From Candidatus Poseidoniaceae archaeon (GTDB taxonomy: Archaea > Thermoplasmatota > Poseidoniia > Poseidoniales > Poseidoniaceae), in contig JAKMGM010000113.1 of the NCBI GenBank assembly GCA_022424925.1, positions 1 to 39,942 of the forward strand: DNA of 39,942 nt. Reading direction: 5' to 3'. The notes under the pieces were generated by a model. The model worked only from the letters and a program-made list of their open reading frames with translations. It did not search any database and was not told the DNA's origin. The translations under genes were made by a program, and so were the position numbers. This document shows positions 8,853-15,298 of this stretch, one piece after another (the first letter of the stretch is position 1; each line of letters opens with the position of its first letter).

Positions 8853-9715
8853 GAGGCGCACGTTGGCTCACCGACAGTTTGCGAGATAAACAGCCGTTTG
8901 ACAAGTCCTTAGGGCAGCATTTTCTCGTCAGTGATGAATGCATTGCACGGGCTGTTGAACTTGGTAATGTTTCCAAACACGATCATGTTCTAGAAATTGG
9001 ACCGGGACCCGGCGTTCTTACCGAGGTGTTGCTGTCAACCGGCTGCACACTCACCGCCATTGAAATCGATGGCGGTGCTGTCGAGCATCTTTTAGGCGCA
9101 TTCGCTCCAGAAATTGAGACAGAGCAGTTTCATCTTATCGAAGGCGATGCGTTGCAGGTGCGTTGGCCTGAAAACATCACCAAGATTGTTGCCAATATTC
9201 CGTATCAAATTTCGTCGCCCCTCATTGATGTGTTAACTCGCTATCATCGCAATCCTCGTACATCTGCATTAGAGCAGATTGTTCTACTTGTCCAAGAAGA
9301 ATTTGCTGAACGGCTGGTTATGGAATACGAAAGCGATGTGGGGTCACTGGGAATGACCGTTTGTCTTGATTGGGAATGCGAAATCGAAGATAAGGTTCCA
9401 CCGCATTACTTCAGCCCAATGCCTAAAGTCAATTCCTGTTATGTTACCATGGAGCCGCACGGTGAAGAATGGCCGTGCGATGTCCGTTTGGTTCGTCAAA
9501 TGATTCATTTGGCGTTTGATCAACGAAGGAAGAAACTCCGTTCGACTTTGAAATCTGTTCCGCGACGAATTGGTCGGGTCAATGGTTGGCATGCTGGGCG
9601 TTGGAAGCAGGCCTATGCCTCGCATCTTGATGACGAGCGAATGGAGATGCGGCCCGAAGAACTCGAAATAGAGGATTGGATTGAACTGTGTGAATCGTTC
9701 ACTCGCGTTGCCTAA
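8849..9715 (+). CDS. ksgA: 16S rRNA (adenine(1518)-N6/adenine(1519)-N6)-dimethyltransferase
   Basis: A 288-residue KsgA/RsmA/Dim1 enzyme, which dimethylates two adjacent adenines in the helix 45 loop of small-subunit rRNA during ribosome maturation. SAM motif I is VLEIGPGPGVLTE (about 48-60). The N-terminal signature KSLGQHFL is present. The catalytic motif IV reads NIPYQISSP (about 115), where bacterial enzymes usually have NLPY. The C-terminal helical domain with FDQRRKKLRSTLK is typical. The ATG overlaps the DUF655 stop by four bases (ATGA), so translation is probably coupled. It is the last gene of the rpl21e cluster; a hairpin follows at 9759-9795. Confidence 0.95.
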   Translation: MRGARWLTDSLRDKQPFDKSLGQHFLVSDECIARAVELGNVSKHDHVLEIGPGPGVLTEVLLSTGCTLTAIEIDGGAVEHLLGAFAPEIETEQFHLIEGDALQVRWPENITKIVANIPYQISSPLIDVLTRYHRNPRTSALEQIVLLVQEEFAERLVMEYESDVGSLGMTVCLDWECEIEDKVPPHYFSPMPKVNSCYVTMEPHGEEWPCDVRLVRQMIHLAFDQRRKKLRSTLKSVPRRIGRVNGWHAGRWKQAYASHLDDERMEMRPEELEIEDWIELCESFTRVA

Positions 9716-9758
9716 ATCGTAGTTCATAAGGTGTCAATGCGTAGTCTATTCCTACACT

Positions 9759-9795
9759 GCGAGAGGAGAGCCTTTTCTTAGGAGGGTCTCCTCGC
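9759..9795 (+). promoter_or_regulatory. Imperfect inverted repeat (hairpin) between ksgA and the 9819 gene
   Basis: The left arm GCGAGAGGAGA (9759-9769) can pair with TCTCCTCGC (9787-9795) with a two-base bulge. An inner CCT/AGG pair (9771-9773 and 9780-9782) can extend it. The structure lies 23 bases before the start codon of the next gene and just ahead of its ribosome binding site GGAGGGG (9807-9813). The GGAG in the left arm and the GGAGGG at 9781-9786 resemble ribosome binding sites too. It could be a regulatory leader hairpin or a processing/termination site for the ksgA transcript. Confidence 0.4.
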
Positions 9796-9818
9796 CTAGA
9801 ACCGACGGAGGGGACGCT

Positions 9819-10910
9819 ATGGCCAAGAAAGACACCTATCTTGCTTTACTACGCCGAGGAATCGATGAAACAACTGCTCAGCAGTTGGCCGATTCAGGGC
9901 TCAAAATTGGCGACCTTAAGAAAATCGACAAAGACATGTTGATTGAAAATTATGGTCTTAAAGCCGATATCGCAGACGGTGTTATTTCGATTATCACCGC
10001 CGGTCCTCAAAGTCACGGTAAAGAACGCTATCTTTCGAAAGTCTTGGCTCCTGAGAAGAAGCAGGAATCAAAGATTGAAGAAATTAAGTTCCAACGCAAG
10101 CAAAAAGACGTTCTCACTGAACTTGCTGAACAGAAAGAGCGTTTGAAAATTGCTAAAGTGGAATCGTTCCGAGCCAAGAAACTCATCATGAATCGTCTTG
10201 GAAAAACGGTTGAACTCATTGTCAAATTAGAGAACAACCTTCACGATGAGGGTAAAGACGACCAGAAAGTCAAGATTCGGGACCAACTGGAAACCCGTGG
10301 ACTCGAAGCCGCAAGAGATCACGAAATGCTTGAGCTTGAGGGCACACCTCAAGACATCGTTGACTTCCGTCGCAACCACGTTCCTGCCCTCATTTTCCAC
10401 GCCTGCCCAGAATGTGGTGATGAGATGGACCCTCGACAAGCCCGAGACCAAGACCGACCGCAAGAATGGGCTTTCATGTGCTGGGAGTGCGAGACGAGTT
10501 TTTCGCCTGGACTTGCTAACCTTGTGGAGACTCGACTTTCAAACGGTTCTCGAATCATCATTGACCCAGATAAGCGACCTCGTAACCCGGTGCCACCGAA
10601 ACCGGCATCGATGGACCTCACCAGTATGAACGAGTTAATCCGCAAAGATTTGGAGGTCACAGGTGCAACTGCTGATGAGATGACCAAGGCTGTTGAAGAA
10701 GGTGGACTGACGGGCGGTCTAATGGACATCAACGATTGGATTGACCAAAAAATTGACGCCAAAAATTACATTCAGGCACAAGAAGATCGCGAGGATTTCA
10801 TCCTACGCACCGGTGCAGGTGCAACGAAATTCAACAAATGGATGAAGAAGGCCGGACTTTACTTCAACAAGCAAACTGGTCGCTGGACGCGTCACAAGGA
10901 CATGCGCTGA
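9819..10910 (+). CDS. Hypothetical protein with N-terminal HhH-like segment, coiled coil and zinc ribbon
   Basis: A 363-residue protein not recognised as a named family. The N-terminus (about 1-65) reads like a helix-hairpin-helix/SAM-like repeat: LLRRGIDETTAQQLADSGL, then LKKIDKDMLIENYGLKAD. Charged helix follows (about 75-180, many Lys, Glu and Arg), likely a coiled coil. A zinc ribbon is made by CPEC (about 196-199) and CWEC (about 223-226). The C-terminal part is helical and ends in the basic KKAGLYFNKQTGRWTRHKDMR. The combination suggests nucleic-acid binding, for example a transcription or replication accessory factor, but no catalytic motif is visible. A strong ribosome binding site, GGAGGGG at 9807-9813, sets the start. 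The ferredoxin gene follows after 9 bases. Confidence 0.8.
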   Translation: MAKKDTYLALLRRGIDETTAQQLADSGLKIGDLKKIDKDMLIENYGLKADIADGVISIITAGPQSHGKERYLSKVLAPEKKQESKIEEIKFQRKQKDVLTELAEQKERLKIAKVESFRAKKLIMNRLGKTVELIVKLENNLHDEGKDDQKVKIRDQLETRGLEAARDHEMLELEGTPQDIVDFRRNHVPALIFHACPECGDEMDPRQARDQDRPQEWAFMCWECETSFSPGLANLVETRLSNGSRIIIDPDKRPRNPVPPKPASMDLTSMNELIRKDLEVTGATADEMTKAVEEGGLTGGLMDINDWIDQKIDAKNYIQAQEDREDFILRTGAGATKFNKWMKKAGLYFNKQTGRWTRHKDMR

Positions 10911-10919
10911 GGTATTCTC

Positions 10920-11258
10920 ATGTCCGCCAATGCGGTTACCGCCGATGAGACACCGACTTCTGTTTCAACACGGCCAGTTGTACGTTTTTTACAAGGTGCA
11001 AATCTGTTAGGCCAAACGCCATTTATTGCAGGTAACACCCTTGTCGAACATGCAGAAGACGCTGGCGTACGTATCCCAACAAATTGCACTTCAGGAACCT
11101 GCGGGACATGTATGGTGACCCTCATCTACGGGGATGTCCCTCTTCCAGACATACTCCCCCCAGGTCTCGATGACTATCTGGTTGAGGAGTGTGCACGGCT
11201 CGGCTGTATCGGTGTTCCGACTGGAGATGTTGATGTCGATATTCGTCCACCGTTGTAA
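10920..11258 (+). CDS. Plant-type 2Fe-2S ferredoxin
   Basis: A 112-residue protein with the plant/mitochondrial ferredoxin cysteine pattern. C56-x4-C61-x2-C64 (NCTSGTCGTCMV) is followed by C96 in LGCIGVPTGDVDVDI. The N-terminal 18 residues are a polar extension, and the beta-grasp domain begins at VVRFLQG. It is a small electron carrier; the partner reductase is not in the window. The start is 9 bases after the previous stop, with GAGGT at 10909-10913 overlapping that stop, which implies cotranscription with the zinc-ribbon gene. Its two central segments are acidic, which suits cytosolic electron transfer. Confidence 0.9.
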   Translation: MSANAVTADETPTSVSTRPVVRFLQGANLLGQTPFIAGNTLVEHAEDAGVRIPTNCTSGTCGTCMVTLIYGDVPLPDILPPGLDDYLVEECARLGCIGVPTGDVDVDIRPPL

Positions 11259-11269
11259 GAGGGAAACAC

Positions 11270-11461
11270 ATGGATATCAACCCGTTTTCGAGTACGATGC
11301 TGATCATCGTTGTCGATCTGCTCGGTCTGTACATCATCATTCGTTTTCTTGCTTGGAAAGTACGGCACAAGTTGGAAGAGGTTGAACAACGTCAACAATT
11401 TTCAAATTATCAGAAAAAAAAGGCTCGTTCAAACAGAACTTCGACGACAGAATCCGAGTGA
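11270..11461 (+). CDS. Small single-pass membrane protein
   Basis: A 63-residue protein with one hydrophobic helix (about 9-30, MLIIVVDLLGLYIIIRFLA). A charged cytoplasmic segment follows (KVRHKLEEVEQRQQ), and the tail is rich in Lys, Ser and Thr. GAGGG at 11249-11253, just after the ferredoxin stop, provides a ribosome binding site, and the gene fits neatly between ferredoxin and xseA on the same strand. The positive charges after the helix predict an outside N-terminus and inside C-terminus. No family is recognised. A real small gene is likely from position, ribosome binding site and composition. Confidence 0.6.
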   Translation: MDINPFSSTMLIIVVDLLGLYIIIRFLAWKVRHKLEEVEQRQQFSNYQKKKARSNRTSTTESE

Positions 11462-11486
11462 ATGACCAGTCGATTGTCTGAGCAGC

Positions 11487-12812
11487 ATGAACACGCTCGT
11501 AGTGAAAGCGCGAGTGTTCAAGAACTGTGGGCATCTGTTTCGCCTTATGACCGGTAATGGGCACGTCACAACCGGTGCCACACCGATTGGGCAATTCGTG
11601 CAACTGGTCAAACGAACTGTTGCTCATGACCCCTTGTTCACAAATCAGGCGTTGAAAGGCGAGGTTACGCAGTGGAAACAATACGCCAGTGGTCATACCT
11701 ACTTTTCGTTACGTGATGAAGATGGCCAAATGAGCGCCGTAATTTGGAAAGGAAAATGCTTCATTGACCCGAACATCAAGGAAGGAACCGAGGTCGTTGT
11801 TCTTGCAACACTCGACGTTTATGTGAAACGTGGCAATATCCAACTGGTTGTCCAACGAATCGAACCGGTGAATCTTCTCGGCGAACTTGAGAAAACCAAA
11901 CGTAAACTGTTAGAATCGCTGAGACGGGAAGGAGAACTTGACCGCCAACGCCACCCAGTCCCTTTCGTTCCACAACACATTGCCATAGTGACGGGTGCAG
12001 GTTCAGCCGCACTTGCTGACATGCATCGTTTGATTGAAAATCGATGGCCTGGATTGCGGCGAACGGTGATTGGTGTCCTGGTTCAGGGGCAGCGTGCACC
12101 AGAAGAAATTGTTCGAGCCTTAGCCGTAACACGAATGCTTGCCGACCCAAACATTGCGGAACAGCGTGGTCAGCCACCTGTTGATTTGGTGATTGTCGGA
12201 CGAGGCGGAGGTGCGCCTGAGGATTTGTGGGCCTTCAATTTGGAGCCAGTTGCTCGTGCCATTCTCGCCAGTCCAGTACCGGTCGTTTCCGCAGTTGGTC
12301 ATGAATCCGATGTCCTGGTTTCTGATTTGGTGGCAGATGTGCGAGCGTCAACGCCTTCTGATGCGATTGAACGTGTCGTTCCGTCGCTCAATGAACTGCA
12401 ATTTTTCCTGGATGAATTGGAAGAACGAATGACGGTTGCTTCACGGCGCCAACTCACGGATTGTCAACAAAGACTGGCAGTGCTTCAATCGCGTTTGCGC
12501 GTCGCACCGCTTGCAGGTATAAACCGAGCCAGAACCGAACTGATGTCGCTTGGCTCTCGGATGGAACGCTCAGCGCGTCAATTGTTTAACATTCAGTCCA
12601 CTCGATTAGCGCGTTATGAATCATCGCTGGCTGCTGTACACCCGCAGCGTGTCTTAGAAAGGGGTTACTCGATGACTCAAGACGCAAAAGGAACTGTATT
12701 AACCAGTATAGAAGGACTTCAAACCGGGCAAGACATTTTCCTGCACTTTGCAGATGGAACTGCTGATGCTACCGTTGTAAAAACCAAACAAATGAGGCGA
12801 AACGATGACTAA
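11487..12812 (+). CDS. xseA: Exodeoxyribonuclease VII large subunit
   Basis: A 441-residue XseA, the catalytic subunit of exonuclease VII, which degrades single-stranded DNA in both directions to oligonucleotides. The N-terminal OB fold covers about 33-120 (TPIGQFVQLVKRT through LKGEVTQWKQYASGHTYFSL). The catalytic core is clear: DLVIVGRGGGAPEDLWAFN, then PVVSAVGHESDVLVSDLVAD and VRASTPSDAIE, matching the family almost residue for residue. Coiled-coil helices follow, with the C-terminal LERGYSMT element. The first 20-30 residues do not look like family sequence, so ATG 11547 (MTGNGHVTTGATPIGQ) is a good alternative start. xseB overlaps the 3' end. Exo VII is a bacterial system, so transfer into this archaeal lineage is inferred. 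Confidence 0.93.
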   Translation: MNTLVVKARVFKNCGHLFRLMTGNGHVTTGATPIGQFVQLVKRTVAHDPLFTNQALKGEVTQWKQYASGHTYFSLRDEDGQMSAVIWKGKCFIDPNIKEGTEVVVLATLDVYVKRGNIQLVVQRIEPVNLLGELEKTKRKLLESLRREGELDRQRHPVPFVPQHIAIVTGAGSAALADMHRLIENRWPGLRRTVIGVLVQGQRAPEEIVRALAVTRMLADPNIAEQRGQPPVDLVIVGRGGGAPEDLWAFNLEPVARAILASPVPVVSAVGHESDVLVSDLVADVRASTPSDAIERVVPSLNELQFFLDELEERMTVASRRQLTDCQQRLAVLQSRLRVAPLAGINRARTELMSLGSRMERSARQLFNIQSTRLARYESSLAAVHPQRVLERGYSMTQDAKGTVLTSIEGLQTGQDIFLHFADGTADATVVKTKQMRRNDD

Positions 12813-13029
12813 AGAACAACCAACCTACACCCAAGCAGTACTGCGACTTGAAACCATAGTGTCTACCCTTGAACGAGGGGGAATGGGTCTTGATGAAACT
12901 TTGAAATTGTATGAAGAGGGTGCTGCCCTGCTCACGATATGCAAAGCGGAATTATCAACAGCAGAAGGAAAATTGAATGAACTTCAACTCAATACGATTG
13001 AAGCAGCACTTGAATCGGATGCTCAATAA
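12805..13029 (+). CDS. xseB: Exodeoxyribonuclease VII small subunit
   Basis: A 74-residue XseB of typical length. The family signature is visible: YTQAVLRLETIVSTLERGGMGLDETLKLYEEGAAL, with the two-helix layout around the conserved L-E-x-G segment and L-x-x-Y-E-x-G. It binds several copies per XseA to form active exonuclease VII. The ATG lies 8 bases inside the xseA reading frame, so the two are translationally coupled, as in bacteria. The C-terminal part (KAELSTAEGKLNEL) matches the second helix of the family. Confidence 0.9.
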   Translation: MTKEQPTYTQAVLRLETIVSTLERGGMGLDETLKLYEEGAALLTICKAELSTAEGKLNELQLNTIEAALESDAQ

Positions 13030-13057
13030 ATACTGCAAAAAGAGCCGAGGTGAGACG

Positions 13058-13360
13058 ATGAAACCGAAAAAAATCCAAGCGATTCAGAGACGCTTATCAC
13101 GTGTTCTTGGGGCATGGAAAGACCCACACACCGAAGTCGCTCTTTCGGATTCAAATCAAATCCAGGGTATTGAAGTCACCGAAGAGGGCCAAATCAATCT
13201 CGCCATCGTCCCTGAACGCCCTCACTGCCCGTGCTGCTTGTTCGATTTACGCGATTTGCGCCAAACGATTGCTGGAATAAAGGATGTTTCTTCTGTGGAA
13301 TTACTCATCACTGGCGTACCGGCTGCTGAGCGATGGACCCGAGTTCTTAATCCAGAGTAA
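13058..13360 (+). CDS. MIP18/DUF59-like protein (possible Fe-S assembly factor)
   Basis: About 100 residues from the ATG at 13058, which has GAGGTGA at 13047-13053; the frame is open further upstream into xseB. The body reads like the MIP18/DUF59 fold: strands around QGIEVTEEGQINLAIVPERPHCP, a helix (LRDLRQTIAGIKDVSS) and a last strand, VELLITGVPAAERW. Related proteins (PaaD, SufT, Cia2/MIP18) act in iron-sulfur cluster insertion. The motif here is HCPCC, with three cysteines close together, where many family members keep one reactive Cys. The assignment is by pattern only. The 3' end overlaps the convergent membrane-protein gene by 14 bases. Confidence 0.65.
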   Translation: MKPKKIQAIQRRLSRVLGAWKDPHTEVALSDSNQIQGIEVTEEGQINLAIVPERPHCPCCLFDLRDLRQTIAGIKDVSSVELLITGVPAAERWTRVLNPE

Positions 13361-14171
13361 TTCGAGATTTGAGCACCATATAGGCCGGTAAAGACCAGCC
13401 GAACACAGCTCCAAGCCAAGCAACGGCTGACCCAATATAGATGCCCCATTCTGGCAAAGAATACATGGCAATGATGGCGTAGATTGCCACGCTCACGCCA
13501 CCAAGAGCCATCGGTCCGGCTGCCCCACGAGGCACTGTGGGGCCTTGAGCAAGCCAAAGTGCGACCATACTGGTCAGAAAGATGGCAGGAAAAACGGCGG
13601 CTAAGCCCGCAATGAACGGCTGTCCTTGAGAAGAGAGCCAAACCGCTGCGCCGATTGCTCCAGCGGCAGCACTGCCTCGAAGAACCAATACAGATTTGGC
13701 TACCGGTTCACTGCCTTTGGGAGTTTCGCGAATGTTCCAATTCATCCGAACAGCAAGCGCAATGATGAACATGAGCCCTACCGAGGCAATACCCCATGGC
13801 GAGAAGCCGTAGTCAAGCGCGTATTCAACGCCAAAGAACATCAGCATTCCAAACACAAGCCATGTTGCCAGTGAGCACACGGTTGTCGAAAGAAGCGGTC
13901 TTTTCACCGTCTCAAGTTGAGGGGGAAGATAGATCCATACCGCAAGGAATATTCCGTTGACCAACATTCCTAAAGGCATGATTGCGAGGCTTTGTCTGAA
14001 AAGTACCTCATCCCCTGCAAGGTAGATTCCAGCGGCAGCAGGAAGTATGGTTGAAGGCATTGTACCAAGGATTCCTCCTGCCAGCCCGCCCCAGCGTTCG
14101 ATAGCAAGCGTAACCAATACCGCTATGCAACCGGCTAAAACGGCGGAAACAAGCACTGAAGATGCAATCAT
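13347..14171 (-). CDS. Polytopic membrane protein built of two related halves
   Basis: A 274-residue protein with about nine or ten hydrophobic helices and few charges. Two segments look like copies of one repeat: about 27-83 (GGLAGGILGTMPSTILPAAA, then a loop ending in IYLPP) and about 184-242 (PFIAGLAAVFPAIFLTSMVA, then a loop ending in YSLPE). Each has a Gly/Pro-rich helix break with x-P-x-x-x-L, followed by a Leu-Ala-Gln/Gly-rich helix. This is the layout of small transporters or channels made by gene duplication, with some resemblance to DUF3147-type proteins. No named family can be given with confidence. Its C-terminal codons overlap the MIP18-like gene on the other strand. Confidence 0.75.
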   Translation of the reverse strand: MIASSVLVSAVLAGCIAVLVTLAIERWGGLAGGILGTMPSTILPAAAGIYLAGDEVLFRQSLAIMPLGMLVNGIFLAVWIYLPPQLETVKRPLLSTTVCSLATWLVFGMLMFFGVEYALDYGFSPWGIASVGLMFIIALAVRMNWNIRETPKGSEPVAKSVLVLRGSAAAGAIGAAVWLSSQGQPFIAGLAAVFPAIFLTSMVALWLAQGPTVPRGAAGPMALGGVSVAIYAIIAMYSLPEWGIYIGSAVAWLGAVFGWSLPAYMVLKSRITLD

Positions 14172-14189
14172 AACAGTGCCTCAAAGGGT

Positions 14190-14981
14190 TCAAGCGAACG
14201 GGTCAATGTTGACAATCTGGTCAACATCAATGCGTTTGTACCCGCGCTCACGCGCATTTTCAGCCGCTTTTGAGAGCATTGCTCTCATCCAGCCCAACGA
14301 CATCAGTGTTTGCATTTTGCTTAGCGATTCGATGAAATGAACCGGGTTTCCACCGAACTGTGTATTGCTGCGGATATCTGATTCCATTTGCTCGACAACC
14401 ATGTAATATGTTTCAATCAATTCTTCGACAGCGTCTTTGGTTACCGGCATCTTCGCATGGGTTTTTGCCAGCGCTAAAAGAGATGACTCGGTGAGAATTC
14501 CACCGCCTTGGCTGATGACGAACTCTTCGGTCTGTCCCGCTTCAGGTATCGTTTCGTCTTCATCCGAATCGCTACCAAGTCCCATGCCGGCAACGGCAAT
14601 CTCAAGGTGACGTGGCTTGATTGTCGCAACTCGGTCTTTCTCCGCAGCGATTTCCGCATGATAAACGATTTTCGACAGATAGGTCTCAACTTGTGCTATA
14701 CCTGCTTGGACAGCAGCAGAACCTACCGATTCGACATCAGCAATTTCATCAATCATCAGTTCTCGTGTACGGTTGTAGTTTAGGCGAGTTCGGTACGGGT
14801 CGTCAAGGGTTTTACGCTCCGGGTCTTGTGCTAGTGTAGCTGCTTCCATCTCTGGAACGAAGCGGCGTATTTCGGCACATACCAGTTCCACGAGTTGCTC
14901 TTTAACAGCGCCAGCGAGCCTCATCTCAGTGAAGTTTGAGGCAACTGCTCCAATGTGACCGGTCGAGTAAGGCTTTGCCAT
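14190..14981 (-). CDS. Putative double histone-fold protein
   Basis: A 263-residue, mostly helical protein. Residues about 73-131 follow a histone-fold pattern. A short helix (RELMIDEIADV), a loop and a long helix (89-114, AQVETYLSKIVYHAEIAAEK) come first. A basic loop and VATIKPRHLEIAVAG follow, which lines up with the archaeal histone ending T-I/V-K-x-x-D-I-x-L-A. A second unit is suggested at about 166-260: SSLLALAKTHAKMPVTKDAVEELIE, an insertion, then AENARERGYKRIDVDQIVNI. The units are joined by an acidic linker (136-152). Histone folds bind DNA or pair with partner folds, but most of the DNA-contacting residues are not obvious here. The reading is by eye and moderate. It is followed by the membrane-protein gene on the same strand. 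Confidence 0.7.
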   Translation of the reverse strand: MAKPYSTGHIGAVASNFTEMRLAGAVKEQLVELVCAEIRRFVPEMEAATLAQDPERKTLDDPYRTRLNYNRTRELMIDEIADVESVGSAAVQAGIAQVETYLSKIVYHAEIAAEKDRVATIKPRHLEIAVAGMGLGSDSDEDETIPEAGQTEEFVISQGGGILTESSLLALAKTHAKMPVTKDAVEELIETYYMVVEQMESDIRSNTQFGGNPVHFIESLSKMQTLMSLGWMRAMLSKAAENARERGYKRIDVDQIVNIDPFA

Positions 14982-15032
14982 ACTCGTGCCACATCGCAGA
15001 CGAAACTTGAAGGCTATGGTCGTTCTTTTTGC

Positions 15033-15296
15033 CTATTCGACCATGCCATCGTCGCGACCCATCGCCTGGGAAATCTCCCACGCATGCAAACATTCGTGGC
15101 CACCGAGGAATCCACCAGCTTCTCGACTCGGTCCAATAAATTCAGATGAGCAAAATTGACAGAAAACGCTCACGATGGGTTCGTTGTAATAGGTACCGTT
15201 CGGCGTTTTTCGTACTGGAATACGCTTGCCGACATCTTCGTGGGTCCATCCCTCGGTCTTCTCACAGATTTCGCCGTCTTTGTGTTCTTGTTCCAT
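15033..15296 (-). CDS. Small Cys/His protein, possible zinc-binding
   Basis: An 87-residue protein. The start at 15296 is preceded by GGAGTGG (15302-15308, minus strand). The ATG at 15323 would overlap the M24 gene more deeply. The sequence is hydrophilic. VFCQFCSSEFIGPS followed by GGHECLHAWE gives a C-x2-C-x(17-20)-H-x-C-x-H set able to bind one zinc, while another Cys lies at the N-terminus. No family is recognised. The start codon overlaps the end of the upstream M24 peptidase gene region, suggesting a shared transcript. Confidence 0.6.
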   Translation of the reverse strand: MEQEHKDGEICEKTEGWTHEDVGKRIPVRKTPNGTYYNEPIVSVFCQFCSSEFIGPSREAGGFLGGHECLHAWEISQAMGRDDGMVE

Positions 15297-15298
15297 GA

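Noticed and set aside
11337-11696. Minus-strand frame across the small membrane gene and the xseA start
   Set aside because: No family features, and it conflicts with xseA, whose identity is firm.
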